Shown here: piece after piece, positions 32,988 to 41,860 of the stretch
Layout of the letters: each line of letters starts with the position of its first letter
Numbering within the stretch: the first letter of the stretch is position 1
Source: Breoghania sp037026715
GTDB taxonomy: Bacteria > Pseudomonadota > Alphaproteobacteria > Rhizobiales > Stappiaceae
Length of the DNA: 64,000 bases
Direction of reading: 5' to 3'
Assembly: GCF_037026715.1 (NCBI RefSeq)
Contig: NZ_JBANCG010000003.1
Span: 310,001-374,000 of the forward strand
Made by a program: the position numbers and the translations under genes
The notes under the pieces: model-generated
What the model was told of the DNA's origin: nothing
Database searches by the model: none
Seen by the model: the letters and a program-made list of their open reading frames with translations, nothing else

Positions 32988-34025
32988 ATGAGCGATGACC
33001 GGATCGTCTCCCCATCCGAGCGCGGCGACGAGGCGGATACCTCCATCCGTCCTCTGGCGCTTGACGAGTTCGTCGGCCAGCAGCAGGCGCGTTCCAATCT
33101 TTCCGTTTTCATCGAGGCGGCGAAGGCGCGCTCCGAGGCGCTCGATCATGTGCTGTTCGTCGGGCCACCGGGCCTCGGCAAGACGACGCTCGCCCAGATC
33201 ATGGCGCGCGAGCTTGGCGTCAATTTCCGCGCGACCTCCGGTCCCGTGATCGCCAAGGCCGGCGATCTCGCCGCGCTCCTGACGAACCTTGAGGAGCGCG
33301 ATGTCCTCTTCATCGACGAGATCCACCGCCTGTCGCCAGCGGTTGAAGAAATCCTCTATCCGGCGATGGAGGACTTCCAGCTTGATCTGATCATCGGCGA
33401 AGGCCCGGCCGCGCGCTCGGTCAAGATCGACCTGTCGAAGTTCACGCTGGTCGCCGCCACCACCCGGCTCGGCCTGCTCACCACCCCGTTGCGCGACCGC
33501 TTCGGCATCCCGATCCGGCTGAATTTCTATACGGTGGAGGAACTGGAACACATCGTGCGGCGCGGGGCCCGCGTCTTCGGCATCGGCATGACGGACGACG
33601 GCGCCAACGAGATCGCGCGACGCTCGCGCGGCACGCCCCGCATCGCCGGACGGCTCCTGCGCCGCGTGCGCGATTTCGCGGTCGTTGCCGGCATGGACGC
33701 GGTCGATGCGGCGATCGCCGACAAGGCGCTGTCGCAGCTGGAGGTCGACAAGGCCGGGCTCGACGCGTTGGACCGGCGCTATCTCTCCATGATCGCGGAG
33801 CATTTCGGCGGCGGACCGGTGGGCATCGAAACCATCGCCGCAGGTTTGTCGGAGCCGCGCGACGCCATCGAGGACATCGTCGAGCCCTATCTCATCCAGC
33901 AGGGCTTCATCCAGCGCACGCCGCGCGGGCGCCTGCTGATGCCCAAGAGCTTCGCCCATCTCGGTCTCGCCGTGCCGCAGGGCGCGAGTGCGGCACAGAT
34001 GGGGTTGTTCTCGGAAGGGGAATAG
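32988..34025 (+). CDS. ruvB: Holliday junction branch migration ATPase RuvB
   Basis: RuvB is the AAA+ motor of the RuvABC resolvasome. The 345-residue protein has Walker A (GPPGLGKTTLA, about residues 59-69), Walker B (VLFIDEIHRL), sensor 1 (VAATTRLGLLT), the arginine finger region (PLRDRFGI) and the winged-helix C-terminus (IQRTPRGR). It is complete and typical. It is followed by a DUF3096 gene. Confidence 0.98.
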   Translation: MSDDRIVSPSERGDEADTSIRPLALDEFVGQQQARSNLSVFIEAAKARSEALDHVLFVGPPGLGKTTLAQIMARELGVNFRATSGPVIAKAGDLAALLTNLEERDVLFIDEIHRLSPAVEEILYPAMEDFQLDLIIGEGPAARSVKIDLSKFTLVAATTRLGLLTTPLRDRFGIPIRLNFYTVEELEHIVRRGARVFGIGMTDDGANEIARRSRGTPRIAGRLLRRVRDFAVVAGMDAVDAAIADKALSQLEVDKAGLDALDRRYLSMIAEHFGGGPVGIETIAAGLSEPRDAIEDIVEPYLIQQGFIQRTPRGRLLMPKSFAHLGLAVPQGASAAQMGLFSEGE

Positions 34026-34138
34026 GCCCGGAGCGCAGGGTCGGCGCAAGCCTCGCTGACGATTGTCACGCATACGTGTCGGGAACCCGATACCGTCTGG
34101 CACGTTAGCCGTGCACACTTGAAACCCGGGAGACCCCG

Positions 34139-34297
34139 ATGCTCATCACCACCGCCCATATCGGACCCATCGTCGCGCTGATCGCCGGCATCCTGATCCT
34201 GCTCATGCCGCGGCTGCTCGCCTATATCGTCGCGATTTACCTGATCCTCACCGGCCTGATCGGCCTCGGCGTGATCGCCAACGTGCTTGGGGGATAG
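34139..34297 (+). CDS. DUF3096 family small membrane protein
   Basis: The 52-residue protein (MLITTAHIGP...) is almost wholly hydrophobic, with two membrane spans joined by a short MPRLL turn (GPIVALIAGILILLMPRLLAYIVAIYLIL...). This matches DUF3096, a family of tiny inner-membrane proteins of unknown function. The start is supported by GGGAGA about seven bases upstream. It is often found near ruvB or envelope genes in alphaproteobacteria. Confidence 0.82.
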   Translation: MLITTAHIGPIVALIAGILILLMPRLLAYIVAIYLILTGLIGLGVIANVLGG

Positions 34298-34445
34298 CGC
34301 CTTCTTGCCGGCGCATACGTCCTCTCCGTCGGCGTTCCCCGACATCGTCCGGGGGATGCCGCGCCCTTTTCGCGTATGATGGTGGAGGGTGTGTTTTTGT
34401 CCCGCCTTCTTGTATTTCGGAACGAGCGGTCCATATTGATGTGCC

Positions 34446-35057
34446 ATGGACATGACCGCCGCCGATACGAGCACCCGTCGCTCGCCCGAAAACCGCTCCC
34501 ATGGGCCGGGCCGCCCGCGTGAATACGACACGCAGGCAGTGCTGGATGCGGCGCTCAGGCTTTTCTGGGAACGGGGTTACGAGGCGACATCCGTCGATGC
34601 GCTGACGGCGGCGATGGGACTTTCCAAGTCGAGCTTCTATGCCGCCTTCGGCTCCAAGCAGGGTGTGCTTCTGGCCGCGTTGCAATGCTATTCCGACGAG
34701 GTGAATGCAGGCTGGGCTGCTCTGGCCGCGCAAGCCGACGCAGACGCTGCCATGGCGCTCGTCACTGCGCTTGCCCGGCCCGAATGCGGCTCGCGCGGCT
34801 GCCTTTTCGCCAATATGGTCTCCGAACGGGGGCCGCACGATGCCGAGGTTGCCGATCTCGGCCGCAGGCACTTCGCCCGTATCGAAACCCTCCTTGCCCG
34901 CTGCCTCGATCCGCAGGACTCTCACGAGGCCCATGACAAGGCCCGTGCGCTGATGGCGCTGGCCTTCGGCGCCATGATCCTGCGCAAGTCCGGGGTGGCG
35001 GCCGACGATGTCCAACATGCGCTCGCGCAGGCCGAGCGCTTGATCAAGGAACCATAA
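34446..35057 (+). CDS. TetR family regulator of the adjacent reductase
   Basis: The 203-residue protein has a TetR DNA-binding domain (QAVLDAALRLFWERGYEATSVDALTAAMGLSKSSFYAAFGSKQGVL) and a helical ligand domain with two cysteines (PECGSRGCLF). That layout recalls NemR, which senses electrophiles and hypochlorite through cysteines. The old-yellow-enzyme gene lies 136 bases downstream in the same direction. A palindrome at 35101 and a similar half-site before this gene (about 34418) suggest it represses both. Confidence 0.9.
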   Translation: MDMTAADTSTRRSPENRSHGPGRPREYDTQAVLDAALRLFWERGYEATSVDALTAAMGLSKSSFYAAFGSKQGVLLAALQCYSDEVNAGWAALAAQADADAAMALVTALARPECGSRGCLFANMVSERGPHDAEVADLGRRHFARIETLLARCLDPQDSHEAHDKARALMALAFGAMILRKSGVAADDVQHALAQAERLIKEP

Positions 35058-35100
35058 GATGGCCAAATCCAGCTCTATTGAGCATAGGAATGGCGATTAT

Positions 35101-35116
35101 TGGACTAATTGGTCCA
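35101..35116. promoter_or_regulatory. Candidate TetR operator before the reductase gene
   Basis: TGGAC and GTCCA form perfect arms around a TAATTG centre, in an AT-rich stretch between the tetR stop and the reductase start. A degenerate version, CGGAA-CGAGCG-GTCCA, occurs just upstream of tetR near 34418-34433. The size and spacing fit a TetR dimer of the NemR type. Confidence 0.6.
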
Positions 35117-35193
35117 CAAAGGGCCGGAGCACCGGCTGGATCATTGGAATGAAACCCCGAGCATTTTCTTCTCCACGCTTTCAGGAGCAACGC

Positions 35194-36291
35194 ATGACGA
35201 CCCCGAAGCTTTTCACACCGACGAAGGTGGGCGACATCGATGTGGCCAACCGCATCGTGATGGCGCCGCTGACCCGAAACCGCGCCCGCCCGGAGGACGA
35301 CACGCCCTTCGAGTTGCACGCCGAATATTACGCACAGCGCGCCGGCGCGGGCCTCATCGTCTCCGAGGGCACGCAGATCTCGCCCGAAGGCAAGGGCTAC
35401 GCCTGGACCCCGGGTATCTATTCGGACGCGCAGGTCGCCGGCTGGAAGAAGGTGACGGATGCGGTGCACGCCAGGGGCGGCAAGATCTTCGCCCAGATCT
35501 GGCATGTCGGCCGCGTTTCCCACAACACGCTGCAGCTCGATGGCCAGCCGCCGGTGGCTCCCTCCGCGATCGCTGCCGAAACGCGCACCTTCGACGGCAA
35601 GGAATTCCTGCCGACCTCAACCCCGCGCGCGCTGGAGCTTTCGGAAATTCCGCGGATCATCGAGGACTACCGCAAGGCGGCCGCCAATGCGGATGCCGCC
35701 GGTTTCGACGGCGTGGAGATCCATGCTGCCAACGGCTATCTGCTCGACCAGTTCATGCGTGATGGCTCCAACAAGCGCGAGGATGCCTATGGCGGCTCGA
35801 TCGAGAACCGCGCCCGGCTCGTGACCGAGGTGACCGAGGCTGTCGTCGGCGTGCTGGGGGCGGGCCGTGTCGGCATCCGCCTCAGCCCCTTCGCCAATGC
35901 AAACGGCGTTTCCGACAGTAACCCGCAGGCGCTGTTCGAGCATGTCATCGACCGGCTGAACGGTTTCGGGCTTGCCTATCTGCACATGGTGGAAGGTCAG
36001 ACCGGCGGTCCGCGCGAGTTGCCGGAGGGCGCCAGCATCGCGGCCCTGCGCAAGCGCTTCGACGGCACCTACATCGCCAATAACGGCTACACCCGCGAAA
36101 TGGCGATCGACGCTGTGGAAACCGGCAAGGCGGATATGATCGCCTTCGGCCGGCCCTTTATCGCCAACCCCGATCTGGTGACGCGGCTGGAGAAGAACGC
36201 CCCGCTCAACGAGCCGGACAAGAACACGTTCTATGGCGGCGGCGCCAAGGGGTATACGGACTACCCGGTCCTCGACGAACAGGTTGCCTGA
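35194..36291 (+). CDS. Old yellow enzyme family ene-reductase (NemA-like)
   Basis: This 365-residue FMN-dependent TIM barrel reduces activated C=C bonds and N-ethylmaleimide with NAD(P)H. Typical blocks are ANRIVMAPLTRNRARPEDDTP, QIWHVGRVSH, GVEIHAANGYLLDQFMRDGSNKR with the substrate-binding HxxN pair, and DMIAFGRPFIANPDLV. The ATG at 35194 follows AGGAG by six bases. It forms a regulator-enzyme pair with the upstream TetR gene and a terminator follows at 36336. Confidence 0.95.
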   Translation: MTTPKLFTPTKVGDIDVANRIVMAPLTRNRARPEDDTPFELHAEYYAQRAGAGLIVSEGTQISPEGKGYAWTPGIYSDAQVAGWKKVTDAVHARGGKIFAQIWHVGRVSHNTLQLDGQPPVAPSAIAAETRTFDGKEFLPTSTPRALELSEIPRIIEDYRKAAANADAAGFDGVEIHAANGYLLDQFMRDGSNKREDAYGGSIENRARLVTEVTEAVVGVLGAGRVGIRLSPFANANGVSDSNPQALFEHVIDRLNGFGLAYLHMVEGQTGGPRELPEGASIAALRKRFDGTYIANNGYTREMAIDAVETGKADMIAFGRPFIANPDLVTRLEKNAPLNEPDKNTFYGGGAKGYTDYPVLDEQVA

Positions 36292-36335
36292 GGGCTTTCC
36301 GCCGGCGCACGTCTCGTGAACCGACGATGCCGCTT

Positions 36336-36375
36336 CGCCGCCTCCGGGCTGCTCGTGCCCCGGGGGCGGCGTTTG
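36336..36375 (+). terminator. Terminator after the ene-reductase gene
   Basis: CGCCGCCTCCGGG (36336-36348) pairs with CCCGGGGGCGGCG (36359-36371) with one T-G wobble around a ten-base loop, followed by TTTGCATTT. The remainder up to 36580 is AT-rich around 36455-36530 and should hold the chemoreceptor promoter. Confidence 0.65.
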
Positions 36376-36580
36376 CATTTGCGGACACCGCACTCCCGGA
36401 GGTGCAAGGGCGTCCGACAAGGAGAAGGGAGCGGATCCCGGCCGTCATGGTCAATTTAGACAGTATTCAATAAACATATCATTTAATTTTGATTGTTGTT
36501 TTTCTTTGAAGTTCCGTCTTTTAAGGCTTTGTTTCCTGCGTCGGGTCTAGCTTCCCCTAGGGTTTAGGAGAGGGAAGAAG

Positions 36581-38692
36581 ATGCTTCGCAAGAGCCTGTC
36601 CACGAAAATATCGGCGATCTTCCTCGCCGGTGCGTTCGTTCTGTGTGCCGCGCTCGTTGGCACGGCGGCGCTGCTCGGCGGGCGGGTCGCCAACGAGCAG
36701 GCGGACAAGGCGCTGATGAGCGCCACCGTGGGCAAGCGCAAGGCGCTGGAAATGACGCTGGAGCAGGTGCGCGAGAGCGTCCGCTTCTTCACCTCGCTGC
36801 CAACCGCCAAGGACAGCATCATGAAGATGCGCGCCGGCTGGAAGAACCTGAAGCAGGACCAGACAGCGCAGCTGCGCCGCATCTACGTGACCGACAATCC
36901 GAACCCGCCCGATCAGCGCCAGCTTCTCGTGGAAGCGCCGGAAAAGAACTACTACACGACCTCGCACGCCGTCATCCAGGCGAGCGCGCAGGAGATCATC
37001 GACCAGAACCTGTTTTCCGACATGGCGCTGAGCGATCCGGACGGCAATATCGTCTTCAGCTATCTCAAGGGCGAGGATTTCGGCCGCGCCTACGACGATC
37101 CCGCACTCGCGCGCAACGCGGTGGCGGCGGCGCTCAGTCCGCTTCTGGCGGGCGCGAAGGCCGGCACGCTGGCGCCGGGCGACATGTTCTTTTCCGGTTT
37201 CATGGTGGCCGACGGCGGGGCGGTCAATGCCGTGCTGGCGATGCCGGTCTTCTACCTCGACACATTCTTCGGGGCGGTCGCGTTTTCCATCAACATGAAC
37301 CGCATCGCGACCATCCTCAACGATGCGACCGGCATCGCGGCGAGCGAGACCGGCATGCTGGTGACAAGCGAGGGCGAGGCCATCCGGTTCCGCGGCGCGG
37401 GAGGCAACGAGGTTTGGCGGTTTGCGGACATGCGCGAAAGCGACGGCGTCCTGCGTCTTAACGGCATGGCTTGGCGCTATCGTGCCGTGCCGGGCACGTT
37501 TCTCGAACGCAGCTTCACCGTTCTGGAGGCGGAGAAGCAGGAGGAACTGACGGCAGCCGCAAACCGGATCACCTATGGCCTGATCATCGCCGGCATCGTC
37601 TGTCTTCTGCCGTTCGCGCTCGTCATCTGGTGGTTGACGCGGCGCATGTTCGCACCGCTCGCGCGCCTGTCCGACGTATCCCGCCGCATTGCCGACGGCG
37701 ATCTTTCCGCGCAAATCGGCGGACTTTCGCGCGGCGACGAAATCGGTGAGATGGCGCGTGCCGTCGATATCTTCCGGACCAATTCTCAGGAACGCGAACG
37801 GCTCGCTGCGGAAAGCGCGGCCGGCGCGGTGGCAAGCCGGCAGCGTGCCGAATCGGTCGAAGCGCTGATCTCCGGCTTCCGGGCTGAGGTGACCGAAATG
37901 CTGGCGAGCGTCGAGCAGGTGCTGGACGGGGTGGCGACCACGGCGGCCGATCTGGCCGGATCCTCCTCCGACGCGGCGCGTCAGGGAGCGGAGGCAGCCC
38001 TGCAATCGGAACGCGCCTCGGGCAACGTGGAGGCAGTGGCGGCCGCCACGGAGGAGCTGAACGCGTCCATATCGGAGATCGAACGGCAGGTCGCGACCAC
38101 CGCTGATGTCGTGCGCCAGACCACCCGCTCGACCGCGGCGTCGAACGAGAAGGTGGCCGGGCTTGCCCGCTCCGTGGAGCAGATCGGCCACGTGGTCTCG
38201 CTCATTTCCGAAATCGCGGAACAGACGAACCTTCTGGCGCTCAATGCCACCATCGAGGCGGCGCGGGCCGGGGAGGCCGGGCGCGGCTTTGCCGTGGTGG
38301 CGGCGGAAGTGAAGGAACTCGCCGGCCAGACCGCGAAAGCGACGGAAGAGATCTCCACCCAGATCGCGGAAATCCAGGCCTCCACGACGTCCGCGGTGAC
38401 CGAGATCGGCGCCGTTACCCGATCGATCGACGAGGTGAACGGCTACACCGAGGCGATCGCGGCGTCGGTGCGCCAGCAGGGGGCGGCGACGGGCGAGATC
38501 TCGCACAATGTCGCGGAAGCGGCGACGGGCACGCGCATCGTCAACGAATCCGTCTCGGCGCTTTCCGGGCGGGTGGGTGAAAGCGCCAGCGCCATGGGCG
38601 AGATGCAGGCCTCCACCCGGGCGATGAAGGAGCAGGCGGACCGGCTGCGCGCCTCCATCGACCGGTTCCTGCAGGACGTGGCCGCCGCCTGA
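36581..38692 (+). CDS. Methyl-accepting chemotaxis protein
   Basis: This 703-residue chemoreceptor has a first membrane span (about 11-33), a periplasmic sensor domain of about 295 residues and a second span (about 331-352). A HAMP domain (about 350-405) follows, then the cytoplasmic signalling domain with the conserved hairpin tip IAEQTNLLALNATIEAARAGEAGRGFAVVA. There is no C-terminal CheR-tethering pentapeptide. The ligand is unknown. GGAGAGGG precedes the ATG. No other chemotaxis or flagellar genes are in the window, so it is an orphan receptor here. Confidence 0.94.
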   Translation: MLRKSLSTKISAIFLAGAFVLCAALVGTAALLGGRVANEQADKALMSATVGKRKALEMTLEQVRESVRFFTSLPTAKDSIMKMRAGWKNLKQDQTAQLRRIYVTDNPNPPDQRQLLVEAPEKNYYTTSHAVIQASAQEIIDQNLFSDMALSDPDGNIVFSYLKGEDFGRAYDDPALARNAVAAALSPLLAGAKAGTLAPGDMFFSGFMVADGGAVNAVLAMPVFYLDTFFGAVAFSINMNRIATILNDATGIAASETGMLVTSEGEAIRFRGAGGNEVWRFADMRESDGVLRLNGMAWRYRAVPGTFLERSFTVLEAEKQEELTAAANRITYGLIIAGIVCLLPFALVIWWLTRRMFAPLARLSDVSRRIADGDLSAQIGGLSRGDEIGEMARAVDIFRTNSQERERLAAESAAGAVASRQRAESVEALISGFRAEVTEMLASVEQVLDGVATTAADLAGSSSDAARQGAEAALQSERASGNVEAVAAATEELNASISEIERQVATTADVVRQTTRSTAASNEKVAGLARSVEQIGHVVSLISEIAEQTNLLALNATIEAARAGEAGRGFAVVAAEVKELAGQTAKATEEISTQIAEIQASTTSAVTEIGAVTRSIDEVNGYTEAIAASVRQQGAATGEISHNVAEAATGTRIVNESVSALSGRVGESASAMGEMQASTRAMKEQADRLRASIDRFLQDVAAA

Positions 38693-38714
38693 CGCGCCTT
38701 GCCGGGCGTATCCG

Positions 38715-39647
38715 TCACAGCTCCAGCTTGTCGACCTGGCCCTTCAGCAATTCCGCGCTCTTGCGAAGGGCGTCGTGTTCGTCGGGGTCCAGTTCGGGCA
38801 CAAGATCGGTGACGACGCCGTCGGCGCCGAGGACGCGCGGAATGGACAGCGCCACGTCGCGCACGCCCTCCACGTTGTCGCTGACGCTGGAGACGGAAAA
38901 GACCGCGTGCTGGTCGCGCCCGATCGCTTCCACCAGCCGCGCCAGCCCCGCGCCGATGCCGTAATAGGTCGCGCCCTTGCCGTTGATGATCGTGTAGGCC
39001 GCATTGCGCACGCCGTCGTCGATACGGGCGCGCACCGCCTCGTCGAGCGGAACGTTCACCCGGGCCGCGACCTGGCCGATCGTCAGGGCGCCGGCGCGCG
39101 CGCTCGACCAGGCCAGCACCTCGCTGTCGCCGTGCTCGCCCAGTACATAGGCGTGAACGGAAAACGGCGAGACGCCCAGATGGCGGCCGAGCAGGGTGCG
39201 AAAGCGGGCCGTATCCAGGATCGTGCCGGACCCGATGACCCGGCTCGCCGGCAATCCGCTCACCCGTGTCGCGATCTGGGTGACGATGTCGACCGGGTTG
39301 GCGGCGGCGATCAGGATGGCGTCGGGAGCTGCCCGCAGCACCTCGCGGACGATGCCGCCAACGATGCTGGCATTGCGGGACAGGAGCTCAAGCCGCGTCT
39401 CGCCCGGCTTCTGGCTTGCGCCCGCCGCCAGGATGACGATGCGCGCGCCCTTCAGGTCGTCGTAGCTGCCGGAACGGACGCTGGTCGCCGAAGCGAAGGG
39501 CACGGCATGCGCGATGTCCTCGGCCTGCGCGTCTGCGAGCGCCTTGTTGAGGTCGACCAGAACGATCTGGCTGGCATGCCCCATGAGGGCGATGGCGTAG
39601 GCGGCGGCGCTGCCGACCATGCCCGCTCCGATAATTCCGACTTTCAA
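38715..39647 (-). CDS. ldh: L-lactate dehydrogenase
   Basis: The 310-residue protein belongs to the LDH/MDH family. The Rossmann motif is GIIGAGMVGSAAA, the specificity loop has Gln79 in GASQKPGETR where malate dehydrogenases have Arg, and the active-site His172 is in LGEHGDSEV. The glutamine points to pyruvate/lactate rather than oxaloacetate. A TTG start at 39647 fits the fold exactly, with GGGGG nearby; a GTG two codons earlier is also possible. It converges on the chemoreceptor gene. Confidence 0.9.
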   Translation of the reverse strand: MKVGIIGAGMVGSAAAYAIALMGHASQIVLVDLNKALADAQAEDIAHAVPFASATSVRSGSYDDLKGARIVILAAGASQKPGETRLELLSRNASIVGGIVREVLRAAPDAILIAAANPVDIVTQIATRVSGLPASRVIGSGTILDTARFRTLLGRHLGVSPFSVHAYVLGEHGDSEVLAWSSARAGALTIGQVAARVNVPLDEAVRARIDDGVRNAAYTIINGKGATYYGIGAGLARLVEAIGRDQHAVFSVSSVSDNVEGVRDVALSIPRVLGADGVVTDLVPELDPDEHDALRKSAELLKGQVDKLEL

Positions 39648-39882
39648 GGTAACCCCCGTCACGTTTCCGAAATTCAGTAGATGTGCCAGAACACCGCGCA
39701 AGAGGATCGCGGGCAAGGCGGCCGGCCGGTGATCTGCATGTCCGAAAACGCAAGGCTCGCACATGAGCGATGCGATTGCAAAGCGAGGGCAGCGCGCGGG
39801 GGTGGGGCGCATCGTTGCAGGCGCGGCAAAAGGCGGAACGAGGCCCTGTAGCTGCTGATCGAAAAGGTGTAAGTCAGCCGTC

Positions 39883-40353
39883 ATGTCTGACAAGAACAAG
39901 TCCTGGCCCGACCTTTCCGGTCATCTGGAAGGCGGCGAACACGTCCTGCCGGTGCGCATCTATTACGAGGACACGGATTTCTCCGGCATTGTCTATCACG
40001 CGTCCTATCTGCGCTTCATGGAGCGCGGCCGTTCCGACATGCTGCGGCTGTGCGACATTCATCACAGCGAACTTGACGCAGGCCGCACCGGCGAACGGCT
40101 CGCCTTCGTCGTGCGCCACATGGACATCAATTTCCTCAAGCCCGCCCGCATCGACGACGTGCTGGAGATCCGCACGCGCTGTTCGAGCGTCCAGGGCGCG
40201 CGGATGATCATGGAACAGCAGGTGGTGCGCGAGGGCCAGGTGCTGATCGAGGCGAAAGTGACCGCGGCCGTGATCAACCCGCAAGGCCGCCCGCGGCGCA
40301 TGCCGGCGGAACTCGCCGTCCGGCTCGGCGTTGGTCTGAGCCGCGACGGCTGA
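39883..40353 (+). CDS. ybgC: Tol-Pal-associated acyl-CoA thioesterase YbgC
   Basis: The 156-residue hot-dog-fold enzyme has the motif YYEDTDFSGIVYHASYLRFMERGR, in which the aspartate is catalytic in the 4-hydroxybenzoyl-CoA thioesterase family. YbgC hydrolyses acyl-CoA or acyl-ACP and is linked to phospholipid metabolism at the Tol complex. It is the first gene of the tol cluster, but 322 bases with a possible promoter separate it from tolQ. Confidence 0.95.
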   Translation: MSDKNKSWPDLSGHLEGGEHVLPVRIYYEDTDFSGIVYHASYLRFMERGRSDMLRLCDIHHSELDAGRTGERLAFVVRHMDINFLKPARIDDVLEIRTRCSSVQGARMIMEQQVVREGQVLIEAKVTAAVINPQGRPRRMPAELAVRLGVGLSRDG

Positions 40354-40675
40354 AGCCAGGCCTTGTCTGTCAAGAAAAGGCCGGCCGGGTGACGGTTGCC
40401 GGTTACTGGTCAGCGGAAATGCAGGCGCGCGGCCGCGCGCCACGCGCCTCGACACCCGATTGCCGCTCAAATCCGCGTCAACGCGGCCGTCGTTAAGGCG
40501 ACGGTAACCTTGACAATGTCTTGCTAGCGTCGGGTTTGAGTGGCGAAAAGCCCCGGTTTCGCCAAATTCCACCGCCACAGAGGCTTCCGCCATGCGAGGG
40601 GTATCGCGGTTCTCGAAAGGGAGGTGGCGCGCAGCGGCCTTCATCGGCCGCGCGCACACATTGAGGTCCATCTGA
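40354..40675 (+). other. ybgC-tolQ intergenic region
   Basis: No gene is visible. A TTGACA box lies at 40510-40515, but the expected -10 position (GGTTTG) is poor. A leader hairpin GGCGAAA/TTTCGCC occurs at 40542-40563. The tolQ ribosome site GAGGT is just before the ATG. A separate tolQ promoter is likely but not firmly placed. Confidence 0.45.
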
Positions 40676-41398
40676 ATGATTTCGGAAGCGTTCGCGCAGA
40701 CAACAGAGCTCGCCGCGCCGGCGGGCGACATATCGTTTTTCGCGCTGTTCCTCGGCGCGCACATCGTCGTGAAGATCGTGATGCTGGGTCTGATCGCGGC
40801 CTCCGTTTGGTGCTGGGCGATCATCATCGACAAGCAGCTGCTTTTCACGCGCACCCGGCGGCAGATGAACCGGTTCGAGAACGTGTTCTGGTCCGGCCAG
40901 TCGCTGGAGGACCTCTACCAGACGCTTGTCAACCGGGCCAACACCTCCATGGCCGCGCTCTTCGTCGCCGCCATGCGCGAGTGGAAACGGTCGCACGAGG
41001 GCAAGAAGCCGGCCATCGCCAGCCTGCAACAGCGCATCGACCGGGTCATGGACGTGACCATATCCCGTGAGATGGAGCGGCTTGAAAACCGGCTTCTGGT
41101 GCTGGCGACCGTCGGCTCGGCGGCGCCCTTCGTCGGCCTGTTCGGCACGGTGTGGGGCATCATGACCTCGTTCCAGGCGATTGCGGCCTCTAAGAACACC
41201 AACCTGACGGTGGTGGCACCGGGTATCGCGGAGGCCCTGTTTGCCACCGCGCTCGGCCTCGTGGCGGCCATCCCCGCGGTGATCGCCTACAACAAGTATT
41301 CGGCCGAGGCGACACGGCTGTCGTCGCGCATGGAAGGGTTCGCCGACGAGTTCTCGGCCATCCTTTCGCGCCAGATCGACGAACGCACGCAAGGATAA
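40676..41398 (+). CDS. tolQ: TolQ, inner-membrane proton channel subunit
   Basis: TolQ and TolR form the proton-driven motor that energises TolA during outer-membrane constriction. The 240-residue protein has three membrane spans. The first is about residues 25-47 and the others flank the LLVLATVGSAAPFVGLFGTVWGIM block that is diagnostic of TolQ/ExbB. tolR begins six bases after the stop. Confidence 0.97.
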   Translation: MISEAFAQTTELAAPAGDISFFALFLGAHIVVKIVMLGLIAASVWCWAIIIDKQLLFTRTRRQMNRFENVFWSGQSLEDLYQTLVNRANTSMAALFVAAMREWKRSHEGKKPAIASLQQRIDRVMDVTISREMERLENRLLVLATVGSAAPFVGLFGTVWGIMTSFQAIAASKNTNLTVVAPGIAEALFATALGLVAAIPAVIAYNKYSAEATRLSSRMEGFADEFSAILSRQIDERTQG

Positions 41399-41404
41399 GC
41401 CGAC

Positions 41405-41857
41405 ATGGGTGTCCATACAGGAGCGGGTGCAAGCGGCGGTCGCCGTCGCGGGCGAGGCCGCCAGCGCCATCAGCCGATGAGCGAGATCAACGTGACGCCG
41501 ATGGTCGACGTCATGCTGGTGCTGCTCATCATCTTCATGGTGGCCGCGCCGCTCTTGACCGTCGGCGTGCCCATAGATCTGCCCGAAACGCGTGCCAAGG
41601 CTCTGCAGGACGATGTCGAGCCGATCACCATTTCGGTGTCCAAGGACGGCAAGGTGTTCCTGCAGGATACCGAGATGGATCCGGACGAGATCGTGCCCAA
41701 GCTGACCGCGATCGCCAAGAACGGCTACGACGAGCGCATCTACGTGCGCGGCGATCGCGATGCCGACTACGGCACGGTGATGCGCATCATGGCGCGGATC
41801 AGCTCCGCCGGCTTCCGTCGCATCGGGCTGGTCACAACCGAGGAACAGAGCCGGTAG
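41405..41857 (+). CDS. tolR: TolR, proton-channel partner of TolQ
   Basis: The 150-residue protein has a basic, Gly/Arg-rich N-terminus. One membrane span with MVDVMLVLLIIFMVAAPLL carries the proton-shuttling aspartate. A periplasmic ExbD/TolR domain follows. The start is consistent with the tight operon spacing. tolA begins three bases after its stop. Confidence 0.97.
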   Translation: MGVHTGAGASGGRRRGRGRQRHQPMSEINVTPMVDVMLVLLIIFMVAAPLLTVGVPIDLPETRAKALQDDVEPITISVSKDGKVFLQDTEMDPDEIVPKLTAIAKNGYDERIYVRGDRDADYGTVMRIMARISSAGFRRIGLVTTEEQSR

Positions 41858-41860
41858 AGC

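Noticed and set aside
36557..38506. A 649-codon minus-strand open frame opposite the chemoreceptor gene
   Set aside because: It is a mirror frame typical of high-GC codon bias. The plus strand encodes a complete chemoreceptor with all domains.
38715..39647. Malate dehydrogenase assignment for the LDH/MDH-family gene
   Set aside because: The specificity loop has Gln79 in QKPGETR, as in lactate dehydrogenases, rather than the Arg of malate dehydrogenases.
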